A stretch of DNA of 64,000 nucleotides from RPQJ01 sp963726665 (GTDB lineage: Bacteria > Pseudomonadota > Gammaproteobacteria > Steroidobacterales > Steroidobacteraceae), in NCBI GenBank assembly GCA_963726665.1, contig CAVSDW010000009.1, forward strand, positions 72,903 to 136,902, written 5' to 3'. The position numbers and the translations under genes were made by a program. This document shows, in pieces, positions 1 through 9,475 of the stretch (positions within the stretch are counted from its first letter, which is position 1; each line of letters starts with the position of its first letter). The notes beneath the pieces are model-generated. The model was given only the letters and a program-made list of their open reading frames with translations, ran no database searches and was not told where the DNA came from.

Positions 1-1670
1 TCGTGCTGGTGATCGCGTGGTACCACGGCGATCGGGGCCAGCAGCGCGTCACCGCCGCCGAGCTCGCGATCATAACGTTGCTCTTCCTGGTGGGCGGCGC
101 GATGTTCTGGCGCTACGACCGCGAGAGCAACCTCGGTGCAGCCATGGCGCCCGCGGCAACCCCGCCGACGGCCGCTGCAACCACAGCCGCAACCACGGCT
201 TCAACCGCCGCCGAGCACCCGCAGGATGCCCCGGACAACTCCATCGCCGTGCTGCCGTTCGTCAACATGTCGGGCGACCCCGCGTCCGACTACTTCTCCG
301 ACGGCATCAGCGAGGAGATCCTGAACGTGCTGGCGAGCACGCCGGAACTGCAGGTAGCGGCCCGCACGTCCTCGTTCGCGTTCAAGGGACAGCAGAAGGA
401 GGTGCCGCTCATCGCGCGCGAGCTCAGGGTGCGCATGGTGCTCGAGGGCAGCGTTCGGCGACAGGACCAGAAGGTCCGAATCACGGCGCAGCTGATCGAC
501 GCGAAGACGGGGTTTCACCTGTGGTCCGAGACTTATGATCGCGAGCTCAAGGACATCTTTGCGATACAGGACGAAATCGCCCGCGCGATCGGCGAGAAGA
601 TGAAAGTGCAGCTCGGCGGCGCGGGCCAGGGCGGGGTCCGAGCGCCGGCACGAAGAGCATCCAGGCTCACGACCATTACCTGCGTGGAATCGCGCTCTGG
701 CAACGCAGGCGCGAAGCCGAGCTCTTCCAGGCGATCAAGGAGTTCGAGGCCGCGATCGCCGCCGACCCGGCGTACGCGTCCGCATACAGCGGACTTGCGC
801 TCGCTTACGGAGTCATCGCCGACTACTCAGCCCGGATCAGTTACGAGGATGCAAATGCCCGGGCGACCGACGCCGCCGAGATGGCGCTGGCGCTCGATCC
901 ATCGCTGCCGGAACCATACGCCGCACTGGGCAGCGTCGCGGGATACGAGAGACGTCGGGCGGCCACGCGAGCTCTGCTACAGCGTGCGATCGCACTGCGG
1001 CCGTCGTTTGCGACCGCGCATCAATGGCTGGGCACGGCGACGATGGCCGCAGGCGATCCGGTGGCGGGCCTCATGTCGCTGGAACGCGCAACCACCCTCG
1101 ATCCGCGATCTCTCGTCGTCGCCGAGAACCTTGCCTACGCACTGACGACCGTCGGCCGCTACACCGAGGCTCGCGAGGCCTGCGAGCCGATCGTCGCACT
1201 CGATCCGGACTACTACGGGTGTCAGATCCGCATCGGATTTGCGGAACTGCTGAACGGCCATCCGGAGGCGGCGCAACCATTCCTGGCCCGGGCCGCGGAA
1301 CTCAGCAATCCCAGTGCCCTGCCGCTCGTCGCCGAGGTGCATCAAGGCGCTCGAGGGACGCGGCGACCGCCAGGCGCTGGCGCGCCGCCTCGCGGCATTC
1401 CCGGTGCGCAGTTACCTCGAACGAGGCAGCGGCAACATCTTCAGCGACGCCGAAATGCCCGCGCTGCTGATGCTGCTCGGCGCGCCCGACCTCGCGCTCG
1501 ACTATCTCGAGCGAAATCTCCGCAGAGCCATTCGGTACACTCGACTGGGCGATGATGATCCCGGCCCTGGACCCGATCCGTTGCGACCCCCGCTTCCAGG
1601 CGGTCGCCAGGAAGCATTGTCGGTCGACGACCTTCGCGCAGCGAAGACTTGCGGCAAGCCGGCAACCTGA
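1..1670 (+). pseudogene. Membrane TolB-like/TPR signalling protein, 5' truncated and frameshifted
   Basis: The left edge cuts the gene. The first frame gives one transmembrane segment (about residues 20-38), an Ala/Thr-rich linker, then a TolB-like domain with SIAVLPFVNMSGDP and YFSDGISEEIL, the type often annotated as adenylate-cyclase-associated. Conserved sequence moves to a second frame near 640 (HDHYLRGIALWQ, then TPR-like repeats such as AIAADPAYASAYSGLA), to a third near 1340 (ALEGRGDRQALARRLAAFP) and to another near 1550 (ALDPIRCDPRFQAV). The protein resembles the next gene without its TIR domain. Three indels in 1 kb mean a decayed paralogue or consensus errors; the sequence alone cannot decide. 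The exact 3' end is uncertain. Confidence 0.7.
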
Positions 1671-1741
1671 CTCCGGCGGCGCAGTTCCGGTTGGCCCGAT
1701 CGGCTGTGCTAGAGTGAAATCAGGCGACTCAGGGGTGGTCC

Positions 1742-3520
1742 TTGGCTGATATCTTCGTTTCCTATTCGCGACAGGACAAGGCGCGTGTCGCGCCGCTCGT
1801 GGCCGCGCTCGAGGCCGAGGGCTGGTCCATCTGGTGGGACCCGGCGATCACGCCGGGCGAGGAGTTCGATTCCCTGATCTCGAAGGAACTCGACGCCGCC
1901 CGGACCCTGCTCGTGGTCTGGACGGCCGCGTCCGTCGATTCGCGCTGGGTGCGCGGCGAGGCGCGCGATGCCGCCGACCGCGGCGTGCTGGTCCCGGTGC
2001 GTTTCGACAACGCGCGCCTGCCGATAGATTTCCGGGCCGTCCACACCACCGACCTCGACGCCTGGGGCGAGGATCCGCAGAACGCGGCCTTCCGCTCGCT
2101 CTGCCAAGCGCTCGAGGCCAAGCTCGGCGCGAAGAAAAAGAAGCCTGCAGCGACCGCGATCGCCGTCCTGCCGCTCGCGAACATGAGCGCGGATCCCGAG
2201 AACGAGTACTTCAGCGACGGCATGACCGAGGAGATCATCAACGCGCTCTCCAAGGTGCCGGGCATCCACGTGGCCTCACGCTCATCCTCGTTCGCGTTCA
2301 AGGGAAGAAAGGACGTCGATGCGCGGGAGATCGGCGAGAAGCTCGGCGTGACCACGCTGCTCGAAGGCAGCGTGCGCAAGGTCGGGAGCCGCATCCGCAT
2401 CGCGGCGCAGCTGGTGAACGTCGAGAACGGATACCAGCTCTGGTCGGAGACCTACGACCGGCAGCTCGAGGACATCTTCGCGGTTCAGGACGAGATTTCG
2501 CGCTCGATCGTCGAGGCGCTGAAGCTGAGGCTGACCGGTAACGAGGCGGCCGTGGTCGCCCCGACCAAGAACCTCGATGCATACACGACCTACCTCAAGG
2601 GTCGTTTTCACTTCAACAAGTTCACCGAGCTGGGCCTGCGCAAGGCCTACGATCTCTTCCAGAGCGCGCTCCTGCAGGACCCTGGATTCGCGCGAGCGTA
2701 CGCGGGCATCGCGGATGTCTGGTGCGACCTCGCGGACGACTGGGTGGCACCCGACGACGCCTACCCGCGTGCGAAGTCGGCGGCCGAGCGCGCGCTGCAG
2801 CGCGACCCCGAACTCGCGGACGCGATGATTTCGATCGGCAAGGTGCTGTGCTGGCACGAGTGGAAGTTCGCGGAAGGCGTTCGCCACGTCGAGCGTGCGG
2901 TGGCGTTGAGCCCCAACAACGCGGAGGCGCACTGGGTGCTCGGCACCGCATTGCCGCTGGTGGGTCGCCTGCGCGAGGGCTACGAATCCGTGCGTCGCGC
3001 ACTCGAGCTCGACCCGCTGCGAGTCGAGTACTTTGGCTGGGCCACGCGCCTGCTGCTCTACGGGAAGGACTACGAGGCCGCCCTGAAACAGGGCGAGGAG
3101 ACGTTCGAGATCGACGAGAAGTACGGTCGCGGCTTCATCTTCGTCGGCTCCACCTATCTCGCGATGGGCGATGCGGAGACGGCGCTCGACTGGTTCCAGC
3201 GCGGCCAGAGCCTCGACACCGCCGTGCGCTCCTATGACGCTTTGATCGTCCGGGCGCTGGCTGCGCTCGGCCGCCGCGAGGAGGCCGAGGAGATTCTCGC
3301 ACGCCTCGAGACCGAATCACGGCAGCAGTACGTGCGGGCCGAGTACCTGGCCATGGGCCATGCCGCCGTCGGCCACCTGGACCAGGCCTTCGGCGCGCTG
3401 GAACGTGCCTACCAGGCGCGTTCCGCGGGCCTCATCTACCTGCACCTCGACCCCGGCTACGAGCCGCTGCGGGTCGATCCTCGTTACGCCGAACTGGTGC
3501 AGCGTATCGGACTGCGTTGA
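1742..3520 (+). CDS. TIR domain - TolB-like domain - TPR protein
   Basis: 592 residues from a TTG start; translation from this codon gives the canonical TIR opening ADIFVSYSRQDKARV. The TIR domain (about 1-135) has the WSIWWD strand and Glu73 in SRWVRGE, the position where NAD-cleaving TIR domains carry the catalytic glutamate. A TolB-like domain (about 138-270; IAVLPLANMSADPENEYFSDG) and at least six TPR-like repeats follow. No signal peptide or transmembrane segment, so probably cytoplasmic. It lies directly behind a frameshifted paralogue that has a membrane segment instead of the TIR. Family knowledge: TIR domains can hydrolyse NAD or act as adaptors, and TPRs bind partners. Enzymatic activity here is inference. 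Confidence 0.85.
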   Translation: MADIFVSYSRQDKARVAPLVAALEAEGWSIWWDPAITPGEEFDSLISKELDAARTLLVVWTAASVDSRWVRGEARDAADRGVLVPVRFDNARLPIDFRAVHTTDLDAWGEDPQNAAFRSLCQALEAKLGAKKKKPAATAIAVLPLANMSADPENEYFSDGMTEEIINALSKVPGIHVASRSSSFAFKGRKDVDAREIGEKLGVTTLLEGSVRKVGSRIRIAAQLVNVENGYQLWSETYDRQLEDIFAVQDEISRSIVEALKLRLTGNEAAVVAPTKNLDAYTTYLKGRFHFNKFTELGLRKAYDLFQSALLQDPGFARAYAGIADVWCDLADDWVAPDDAYPRAKSAAERALQRDPELADAMISIGKVLCWHEWKFAEGVRHVERAVALSPNNAEAHWVLGTALPLVGRLREGYESVRRALELDPLRVEYFGWATRLLLYGKDYEAALKQGEETFEIDEKYGRGFIFVGSTYLAMGDAETALDWFQRGQSLDTAVRSYDALIVRALAALGRREEAEEILARLETESRQQYVRAEYLAMGHAAVGHLDQAFGALERAYQARSAGLIYLHLDPGYEPLRVDPRYAELVQRIGLR

Positions 3521-3563
3521 GCGGCCCACCCATGGTCGCAGGCACCAGCTTCGCGGATCGTTT

Positions 3564-4712
3564 TCACCGCGCGCGCCGGCTCCCGGCGTAGAGGTCGAAC
3601 AGCAGCAGCTTGCAGGGGATGCTGCCGTTCATCAGCGGTATGGCTCGACTGGGCCTCAGGCCAATGGCCTTGTACGGTGAAGCCTCGGCAGCCAGGATCG
3701 CCGCCTGCCAGCCGCTGAACTTCTGCTTCAGCGTGTCGCCCACCTCTTCATAGAGAATCCGGATGTCGCCCTCGCTGCTGCCGATGCGGTCGCCGTACGG
3801 CAGGTTGGTCACGAGCATCCCGCGCTCGGCCGGGGGCTCGACGTCCTGGAAGCGGCGCGTCGCGAACGTCATGTACTTCTCGACCCGTGCCTTCAGCGCG
3901 CTCTTCTGCGCCATCGCGACGAAACGGGCATCGATGTCGGAGGCAACGACCGGCGCGGGCGGAGCGTCAAGCTTCTCGGCTCGCACCCGCTCCTGGGTCG
4001 TCCGCCACAGATCGCGATCGAATCCCTTCAACCACTCGAAGTAGAACTCGCCTTTCTTGCGATGAATCCGCGGTGCCTTGTTGACCGCGATCATCGCCGC
4101 CTCGATGGCGAGCGTGCCGCTGCCGCACATCGGGTCCAGGAACGGCTGCGTGCCGTCATAGCCGGCCATGATGAGGATCGCCGCGGCAAGCGTTTCCTTG
4201 AGCGGCGCGGGATGACCCTGCTCGCGATATCCGCGCTTGTGCAGCGATTTCCCGGAAGTGTCCAGGCTCAGCATGCAGCGGCCGCGCGCGAGATGCGCAA
4301 CGACGACCACCCTGGGCTCGACCACGTCGACTTCGGGTACACGACCCTCGCTGCGCTGGAACACGTCGCGGATGCTTTCCCGCACCTGCGTGATGACCTG
4401 CTTCGGCGGCATGCCGTCGGTGTCGGCCCCGAGGCTCTCCACCATGAAGCCGTGCGGCTCGAAGAGCTCGTTCCAGTGAATGCGCCTGGCCTGCGAGTAG
4501 AGCATCGCAGGCGATTTCGCCGGCACCTCCTTGATGACCCGCAGGAGGCGGCTCGCGGTTCGCAGCTTGAGGTGCAGTTCATAAAAGAGCGCTTCGCTCG
4601 CCTCGAACGACACCGCACGAAACCCGGGGACGATGCCGGTCGCGCCCAGGACCTCGAGTTCGCGCACGAGGGCGGGCTTGGTCTCCTCGGGGCAGGTCGC
4701 GATCAGGCGCAT
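3564..4712 (-). CDS. rlmL: THUMP-domain class I SAM-dependent 23S rRNA methyltransferase (RlmL N-domain type)
   Basis: 382 residues. The N-terminal THUMP region starts at MRLIATCPEETK; upstream in-frame sequence is low-complexity and unlike the family, so the ATG at 4712 is chosen. The methyltransferase fold has DPMCGSGTLAIEAAMIA (SAM binding), ASDIDARFV, and the catalytic NLPYG motif of guanine-N2 methyltransferases. Family knowledge: this half of RlmL makes m2G2445 in 23S rRNA. The second, RlmK-like domain found in the E. coli fusion is absent, as in many bacteria. It converges with the TIR gene 43 bp away and is the last gene of a minus-strand run. Confidence 0.82.
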   Translation of the reverse strand: MRLIATCPEETKPALVRELEVLGATGIVPGFRAVSFEASEALFYELHLKLRTASRLLRVIKEVPAKSPAMLYSQARRIHWNELFEPHGFMVESLGADTDGMPPKQVITQVRESIRDVFQRSEGRVPEVDVVEPRVVVVAHLARGRCMLSLDTSGKSLHKRGYREQGHPAPLKETLAAAILIMAGYDGTQPFLDPMCGSGTLAIEAAMIAVNKAPRIHRKKGEFYFEWLKGFDRDLWRTTQERVRAEKLDAPPAPVVASDIDARFVAMAQKSALKARVEKYMTFATRRFQDVEPPAERGMLVTNLPYGDRIGSSEGDIRILYEEVGDTLKQKFSGWQAAILAAEASPYKAIGLRPSRAIPLMNGSIPCKLLLFDLYAGSRRAR

Positions 4713-4813
4713 CGCAGTCCCGCGCGTCGAGCGCGAACCCTCCAATACCCGCGCGCGTGGCGACTGCGAGCCACTAGTGGACCGCAACCCGGACTTCCGG
4801 CACGGCGCTTGCC

Positions 4814-5842
4814 TCATTGGACACAGAGCACCTTGGCCCCCCGCACGTGCTTCAGCTTGAGGTCACGCAGCGCGCAGTTGGCCTCGTGCAGCGCGTAGGT
4901 CTCTATCACCGGGCGAATCGGGATCCCGGCGGCGAGGGCAAGGAAGTCCCGGACGTCGCTGCGCGCTACGTTGGCCACGCTCCTCAACTCCTTCTCCATC
5001 CACAGGTGCCGCGGATAATCCAGGTTGAGAAGCTGCTGCCGGTCCGCGTCCTCCTTGCGGATGGCATTCACGACCAGCCGGCCGCCCGGCTCGAGGTTCT
5101 CGAGGGCCCTGATCACGGGCAACCAGGCCGGCGTCGTGTCGATGATGGCGTGCAACTTCTCAGGCGCCACCTGCGTCGTGTCGCCCGCCCAGACTGCGCC
5201 CAGCTCTCGCGCGAACTCGCGCTCTTCCGGTCGACGGGCAAAGACGTAGACCTCGGTGTCCGGACAGCGATGACGGACCATCTGCAGCACCAGGTGCGCC
5301 GAGGCACCGAAGCCCGTGAGACCCAGGCGCATGCCATTGCGCAGGCCGGCCAGCTTCAACGCGCGGTAGCCGATCGCTCCCGCGCACAGGAGTGGAGCGG
5401 CCTCGGCATCGGCAAGCGCTTCGGGGATCGGGTGCGTGAACTCCGCCGGCGCCGTCATGAATTCGGCGTATCCGCCGTCGGCGTCCCGCCCGGTGCCTCG
5501 AAATTCGGGACAGAGGTTCTCGCTGCCGGCGACACAGTGCTCGCAGTGACCGCAGGCCGAAAATATCCAGGCGACCCCGACGCGCTGCCCGACATCGATT
5601 CCGGTCACCTTGGCGCCGCGCGAAACCACCTGGCCGACAACCTGGTGACCGGGTATCACCGGCAGGCGCAGCGGCGGCGCCCGGCCTTCGATCTCGTCGA
5701 GCTCGGTGTGGCACACGCCGCACGCGGCGACCCGGATCAGGACCTCGCCCTCCCCGGGCCGTGGCACCGGCACGTCGCGAAGGACGAGTGGGTCACGGCC
5801 AGCCGACAACGGCCCCGTCTCGAGCAGGACCATCGCCTTCAT
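4814..5842 (-). CDS. Zinc-dependent alcohol dehydrogenase (MDR superfamily)
   Basis: 342 residues. The GroES-like domain has the catalytic-zinc region GVCHTELDEIEG and GHQVVGQV, and the four-cysteine structural-zinc lobe CGHCEHCVAGSENLC. The nucleotide-binding domain is atypical: GLTGFGASAHLVLQ replaces the usual GxGxxG, as in the subgroup annotated as zinc-binding alcohol dehydrogenase family. Likely role: NAD(P)-dependent alcohol/aldehyde interconversion in the cytosol; substrate unknown. It lies 36 bp downstream of the VOC gene and 101 bp upstream of rlmL on the same strand, so co-transcription is plausible. Confidence 0.85.
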   Translation of the reverse strand: MKAMVLLETGPLSAGRDPLVLRDVPVPRPGEGEVLIRVAACGVCHTELDEIEGRAPPLRLPVIPGHQVVGQVVSRGAKVTGIDVGQRVGVAWIFSACGHCEHCVAGSENLCPEFRGTGRDADGGYAEFMTAPAEFTHPIPEALADAEAAPLLCAGAIGYRALKLAGLRNGMRLGLTGFGASAHLVLQMVRHRCPDTEVYVFARRPEEREFARELGAVWAGDTTQVAPEKLHAIIDTTPAWLPVIRALENLEPGGRLVVNAIRKEDADRQQLLNLDYPRHLWMEKELRSVANVARSDVRDFLALAAGIPIRPVIETYALHEANCALRDLKLKHVRGAKVLCVQ

Positions 5843-5878
5843 TCTGGCCCGCCCTTCACGTCGAATGCCGGCGCGGAC

Positions 5879-6319
5879 CTACAGCTCGAGCGGCGCAACC
5901 TGCGCGATGCGTTGCGGCTCCCGTCGCCAGGCGTCGGACACGTCGACGTAGACCTCGATGCCGTTGCCGTCGGGGTCAGCGAAATACAGCGACTTGGTGA
6001 CGTCGTGGTCGATCGGTGTGGTCGCGACACCCGCGGCGTCGAGCTTCGCCCTGGCCTCGCGCAGCTCGGCGAGGCTGTCGCCGATCTTGAACGCCACGTG
6101 ATGCAACCCGACGGCGGACTCGCTGTGGCTGCTGCCCTCCCCGCTGACTTCCATCACGGCGAAATCGTGATGATTGCCGAGAGTAAAGAACGCCATCTTG
6201 AGGCCACCCTCGTCGAATCGGGCGCAGACTGGCAATCCGAGCACGCCGCCGTAGAACCGTTCGGCCCGCTCGCGGTCCCTCACTCGCAACACCACGTGCC
6301 CCAGGGAACTGATCTTCAT
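5879..6319 (-). CDS. VOC superfamily (glyoxalase/extradiol dioxygenase-like) protein
   Basis: 146 residues. One vicinal-oxygen-chelate unit pair: N-terminal GHVVLRVRDRERAERFYGGVLGL, middle LHHVAFKIG, C-terminal SLYFADPDGNGIEVYVDV. The metal ligands His (GHVVL), His (LHHVAF) and Glu (GIEVY) are present, so an active metal site is likely. The ATG at 6319 is chosen because GAGGAG lies just upstream, although the frame is open further. Substrate is not predictable; the alcohol dehydrogenase downstream might act on a related small molecule. A 246-bp divergent gap separates it from the SolA-like gene. Confidence 0.83.
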   Translation of the reverse strand: MKISSLGHVVLRVRDRERAERFYGGVLGLPVCARFDEGGLKMAFFTLGNHHDFAVMEVSGEGSSHSESAVGLHHVAFKIGDSLAELREARAKLDAAGVATTPIDHDVTKSLYFADPDGNGIEVYVDVSDAWRREPQRIAQVAPLEL

Positions 6320-6565
6320 GTTGGCTCCTCCACCGACGAACGCGAACCATGCTCCATCGAGCATGGCGGCGCAAGCCGCAACTCAGCGACCGTTCGCCGA
6401 TGCCCGGGGCAGGTCCGGCTTGTGGTCGCCGATACGCTCGAGCGCGACGTCAAGGCCAAAGACGACGGGCAGCCTGCGTGGAGCAGGGTAAAGTCAGGTT
6501 GCATCCAGGCAAGAGCTGCATACAGGGGCGGCGGACGGGGACCTGCTGATACGATTGCTATCGCC

Positions 6566-7726
6566 ATGAGCAGCTGGGACGTCATCGTGGTCGGCGCGGG
6601 CGCCGTGGGAAGCTCGGCGCTGCGGGCAGCGAGCGAGACCGGTGCGCGTGTACTCTGCCTCGAGCAGTACACACCGGCGCACACACGGGGTTCGAGCCAC
6701 GGGCAATCCCGCATCTTCCGCCACGCCTACTTCGAGCATCCGGACTACGTTCCCCTCCTTCGCCATTCGACGGCGCGCTTCGAGTCTCTCGAGCGTGAAT
6801 CCACGGCGTCCCTGCTCCATCGCTGCGGCATGCTCGTCGTCGGGCCGCCCGGATCGGACGTCGTGCTGGGGTCGCTCGGCTCCGCGCAGGGCTGGGGACT
6901 GGCCGTTGACGCGCTGAACGCCCCGGCGCTGCGCTCCCGTTTCCCATGGTTTTCGTTTGCAGGCGATGCGATCGGTTCATTCGAGGCAAACGCCGGCGTC
7001 GTGCGTCCCGAAGCGACGGTGGACGCATCGATACGCGTGGCCCGGGCACGTGCTGCGGAACTGCGTGTCGGCGCGTTCGTGCGGCGTATTGTCGAGGACA
7101 CGACCGGTGTGTCGGTGGAGACGGACCATGGCACGGAGCGGGCCGGGGCGGTGATCATCGCCGCCGGAGCGTGGACGTCGCGCCTGCTGCCGGAGCTTGC
7201 ACCCCTGCTCACGGTGACCCGGCAGGTGCAGGCATGGTTCGCGCCGGTGGCCGGCGTCGACGCTTCGGCAATGCCATGCTGGCTGTACGATCGCGGGCCC
7301 GGCCTGCGACACGTTTACGGGCTCGCGCCGGATCCGGGGGCACCCGTGGACGTGAACGGCGCGCCATCCCTGTCACGCTACCCGAAGGTTGGGCTGCATG
7401 GTTCCAGCGACGTCGTCGAGCCGGAGCTGGGCGCCGCCCCGGTCGACGACGACGACATCAAACGTCTCGGAACAGCGTATCGCAGCATCGCGCCTCGTCT
7501 GGCCGGCGAGCTGGTCGAAGCCGCCACCTGTCTGTACACGATGTCGCCGGACGGCCAGTTTCTCGTCGGTACCCGCCGAGGCTCGCGGCGTACGCATTTC
7601 GCGGCGGGGCTGTCCGGCCACGGGTTCAAGCTCGCGCCCGCGCTCGGCGATGCGCTCGCCGACCTTGCGCTCCACGGCCGGACGGATCTGCCGATTGGAT
7701 TCCTGTCGCCCGAGAGGTTTGCATGA
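6566..7726 (+). CDS. solA: FAD-dependent amine oxidase, MSOX/N-methyl-L-tryptophan oxidase family
   Basis: 386 residues starting SSWDVIVVGAGAVGSSALRAA, a Rossmann GxGxxG for FAD. The family landmarks HTRGSSHGQSRIFRHAY and, near residue 325, TCLYTMSPDGQF are present; the Cys in CLYT is where sarcosine and N-methyltryptophan oxidases hold FAD covalently. The enzyme demethylates secondary N-methyl amines, releasing formaldehyde and hydrogen peroxide; the exact substrate is not fixed by sequence. Its TGA overlaps the ATG of the TauD-like gene, indicating translational coupling. Only this 3' part of a much longer open frame is real coding sequence. Confidence 0.82.
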   Translation: MSSWDVIVVGAGAVGSSALRAASETGARVLCLEQYTPAHTRGSSHGQSRIFRHAYFEHPDYVPLLRHSTARFESLERESTASLLHRCGMLVVGPPGSDVVLGSLGSAQGWGLAVDALNAPALRSRFPWFSFAGDAIGSFEANAGVVRPEATVDASIRVARARAAELRVGAFVRRIVEDTTGVSVETDHGTERAGAVIIAAGAWTSRLLPELAPLLTVTRQVQAWFAPVAGVDASAMPCWLYDRGPGLRHVYGLAPDPGAPVDVNGAPSLSRYPKVGLHGSSDVVEPELGAAPVDDDDIKRLGTAYRSIAPRLAGELVEAATCLYTMSPDGQFLVGTRRGSRRTHFAAGLSGHGFKLAPALGDALADLALHGRTDLPIGFLSPERFA

Positions 7727-8760
7727 GTGCAGTCACCTATCTCCCGTTCCTCCAGCAGACCCTGCGGTACTTCGATCGTCCGCACGAAGCCCCCGCCCGC
7801 TCGCCCGTAATCTCGCCCGCAGCCTGGAAGCGTCGCGACCTCGAGAACCTACCGTGGCGAGTCCAGCTCAGCGCTGGCGAAATCGATGAAGTCCTTCGTG
7901 CCGTCTCGCTCTGGCGAGCGAAGAACCTGCCGATGGCTGCGATGACGACCGGCGACTTCCCGTTGCCGACGCTCGCGACGAAGATCGCGGCGTGGCGTAA
8001 CGAAGTTGCCAACGGTCGCGGACTGCAGGTCGTGTCGGGCGTGCCGGTCGACGCGTGGTCAGTCGACGAGTCCTCGATATTTTTCTGGGGCCTCGGACAG
8101 CACCTTGGCTGTCCCGGCGCGCAGAACCGCAAGGGCGATCTCCTCGGTCACGTGCGAGACACCGGCGCAGACAGGAGTGATCGCTACGTGCGCCAGTACC
8201 TGACGACGCAGAACATCCCGTTCCATTGCGATGCCGCGGACATGGTCGGCCTCCTGTGCCTGCGGAAAGCGCGATCCGGCGGGCTGAGCCGCATCGCGTC
8301 GTCCGTGAGCGTCTACAACGAGCTGCTGCACCGCCGGCCAGATCTCGCGCCGAGGCTTTTCGAGCCGTTCATGCTGGACACGCGCGACGAGGCCGAGGCC
8401 AACGGCATGAAGACGTTGCCCGTCCCGCCGTGCCGCCATGCCGGAGGGGTCCTCCGGACATTCTGGCATTCGGAGTACTTCCGTACGTCGCAGCGTCACG
8501 AGGGCGTGACGCTGACCGACGCCGAGAACGAGCTGTTCGACCTGTACGACGAGATCTCGGCGTCACCCGAGTTCTTCATCGACATGGACCTCGAGCCCGG
8601 TGACATCCAGCTGCTCTCGAATCACTCGGTCATCCACGCACGAACCGACTACGAGGACTTCGACGAAGCGGACCGCAAGCGTCATCTCCTGCGACTCTGG
8701 ATCACGCTGCGCGACTCGGATCCACATCGGCCCGCGCTTGCGGCTAGACTTCGCTCCTGA
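7723..8760 (+). CDS. TauD/TfdA-family Fe(II)/2-oxoglutarate-type oxygenase
   Basis: 345 residues, start overlapping the solA-like stop (ATGA). The jelly-roll iron site is visible as PFHCDAADMVGLLCL (HxD) and the distal histidine in LLSNHSVIHARTDYED, followed by a conserved RHLLRLW arginine region. The family hydroxylates small molecules with 2-oxoglutarate and O2. The tight coupling to an amine oxidase suggests both act in catabolism of one N-methylated or amino-acid-like substrate; that is inference. The upstream part of the same open frame is a shadow of solA. Confidence 0.8.
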   Translation: MSAVTYLPFLQQTLRYFDRPHEAPARSPVISPAAWKRRDLENLPWRVQLSAGEIDEVLRAVSLWRAKNLPMAAMTTGDFPLPTLATKIAAWRNEVANGRGLQVVSGVPVDAWSVDESSIFFWGLGQHLGCPGAQNRKGDLLGHVRDTGADRSDRYVRQYLTTQNIPFHCDAADMVGLLCLRKARSGGLSRIASSVSVYNELLHRRPDLAPRLFEPFMLDTRDEAEANGMKTLPVPPCRHAGGVLRTFWHSEYFRTSQRHEGVTLTDAENELFDLYDEISASPEFFIDMDLEPGDIQLLSNHSVIHARTDYEDFDEADRKRHLLRLWITLRDSDPHRPALAARLRS

Positions 8761-8773
8761 TCAGGAGACAACC

Positions 8774-9280
8774 ATGCAGATCTCGATGTACCGTGCCTCG
8801 GTCCCAGTGTTCGTCCGCAACCTGCGGAATCTCATCGCCATCCTCAAGAAGGCCGAGGCGTATGCTGCGGAACGGAAGATCGACCCGTCCGTGCTGCTCA
8901 ACTACCGCCTGGCGCCCGACATGTTTCCGCTGACGCGCCAGGTTCACGTCGCCACCGACATGGCCAAGGGCTGCGTCTCGCGCCTGGCCGGCGTCGACAT
9001 CCCGACCTACGAGGACAAGGAAGCGACGTTCGGTGAGCTGATCGCGCGTCTCGAGAAATGCATTGCGTACCTCGAGGGGTTCAAACCCGCGCAGATCGAC
9101 GGAACCGAGGAAAAGAGCGTAGTTCTGAAGCGTCCGACCGGCGACGTCACCTACCAGGGCCTGCCCTACCTGCTCGAGTACGTGCAGCCCAACGTGTATT
9201 TCCACTGCACGACCGCCTACGCCATCCTCCGTCACTGCGGCGTGCCCATCGGCAAGAAGGACTTCATCGGCGCGACCTGA
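8774..9280 (+). CDS. DUF1993 domain-containing protein
   Basis: 168 residues starting MQISMYRASVPVFVRNLRNL, the typical opening of DUF1993 proteins, with MFPLTRQVHVATDMAKG and PNVYFHCTTAYAILRHCGVPIGK, which are family-typical blocks. An AGGAG ribosome site lies about 6 bases before the ATG. Function is not established; the fold is thought to resemble DinB-like helical bundles. It is 13 bp behind the TauD-like gene, probably the last gene of a three-gene operon. Confidence 0.82.
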   Translation: MQISMYRASVPVFVRNLRNLIAILKKAEAYAAERKIDPSVLLNYRLAPDMFPLTRQVHVATDMAKGCVSRLAGVDIPTYEDKEATFGELIARLEKCIAYLEGFKPAQIDGTEEKSVVLKRPTGDVTYQGLPYLLEYVQPNVYFHCTTAYAILRHCGVPIGKKDFIGAT

Positions 9281-9475
9281 CGAGGGTCCTTGCCGCACGC
9301 GGCGTCGTGCGCGTCGATCAGTTCGGCCCCTGGTTCGGTTCGTCCTGGTCCGGCGCGACCAGGCCGCCTGCGGCCGGCCAGAGGCTGGTCTGTGAACCAC
9401 GTCACGGACGTGGCTGAGGTTCTCGGACGTCGCTCACAGTTGGATCCCGGCTGGGTCAGGCTAGATGTGCCTGGT

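Noticed and set aside
4817..6565. Long plus-strand open frame continuing into the SolA-like gene
   Set aside because: It is the antisense shadow of the alcohol dehydrogenase and VOC genes; homology to a known family begins only at the ATG at 6566.
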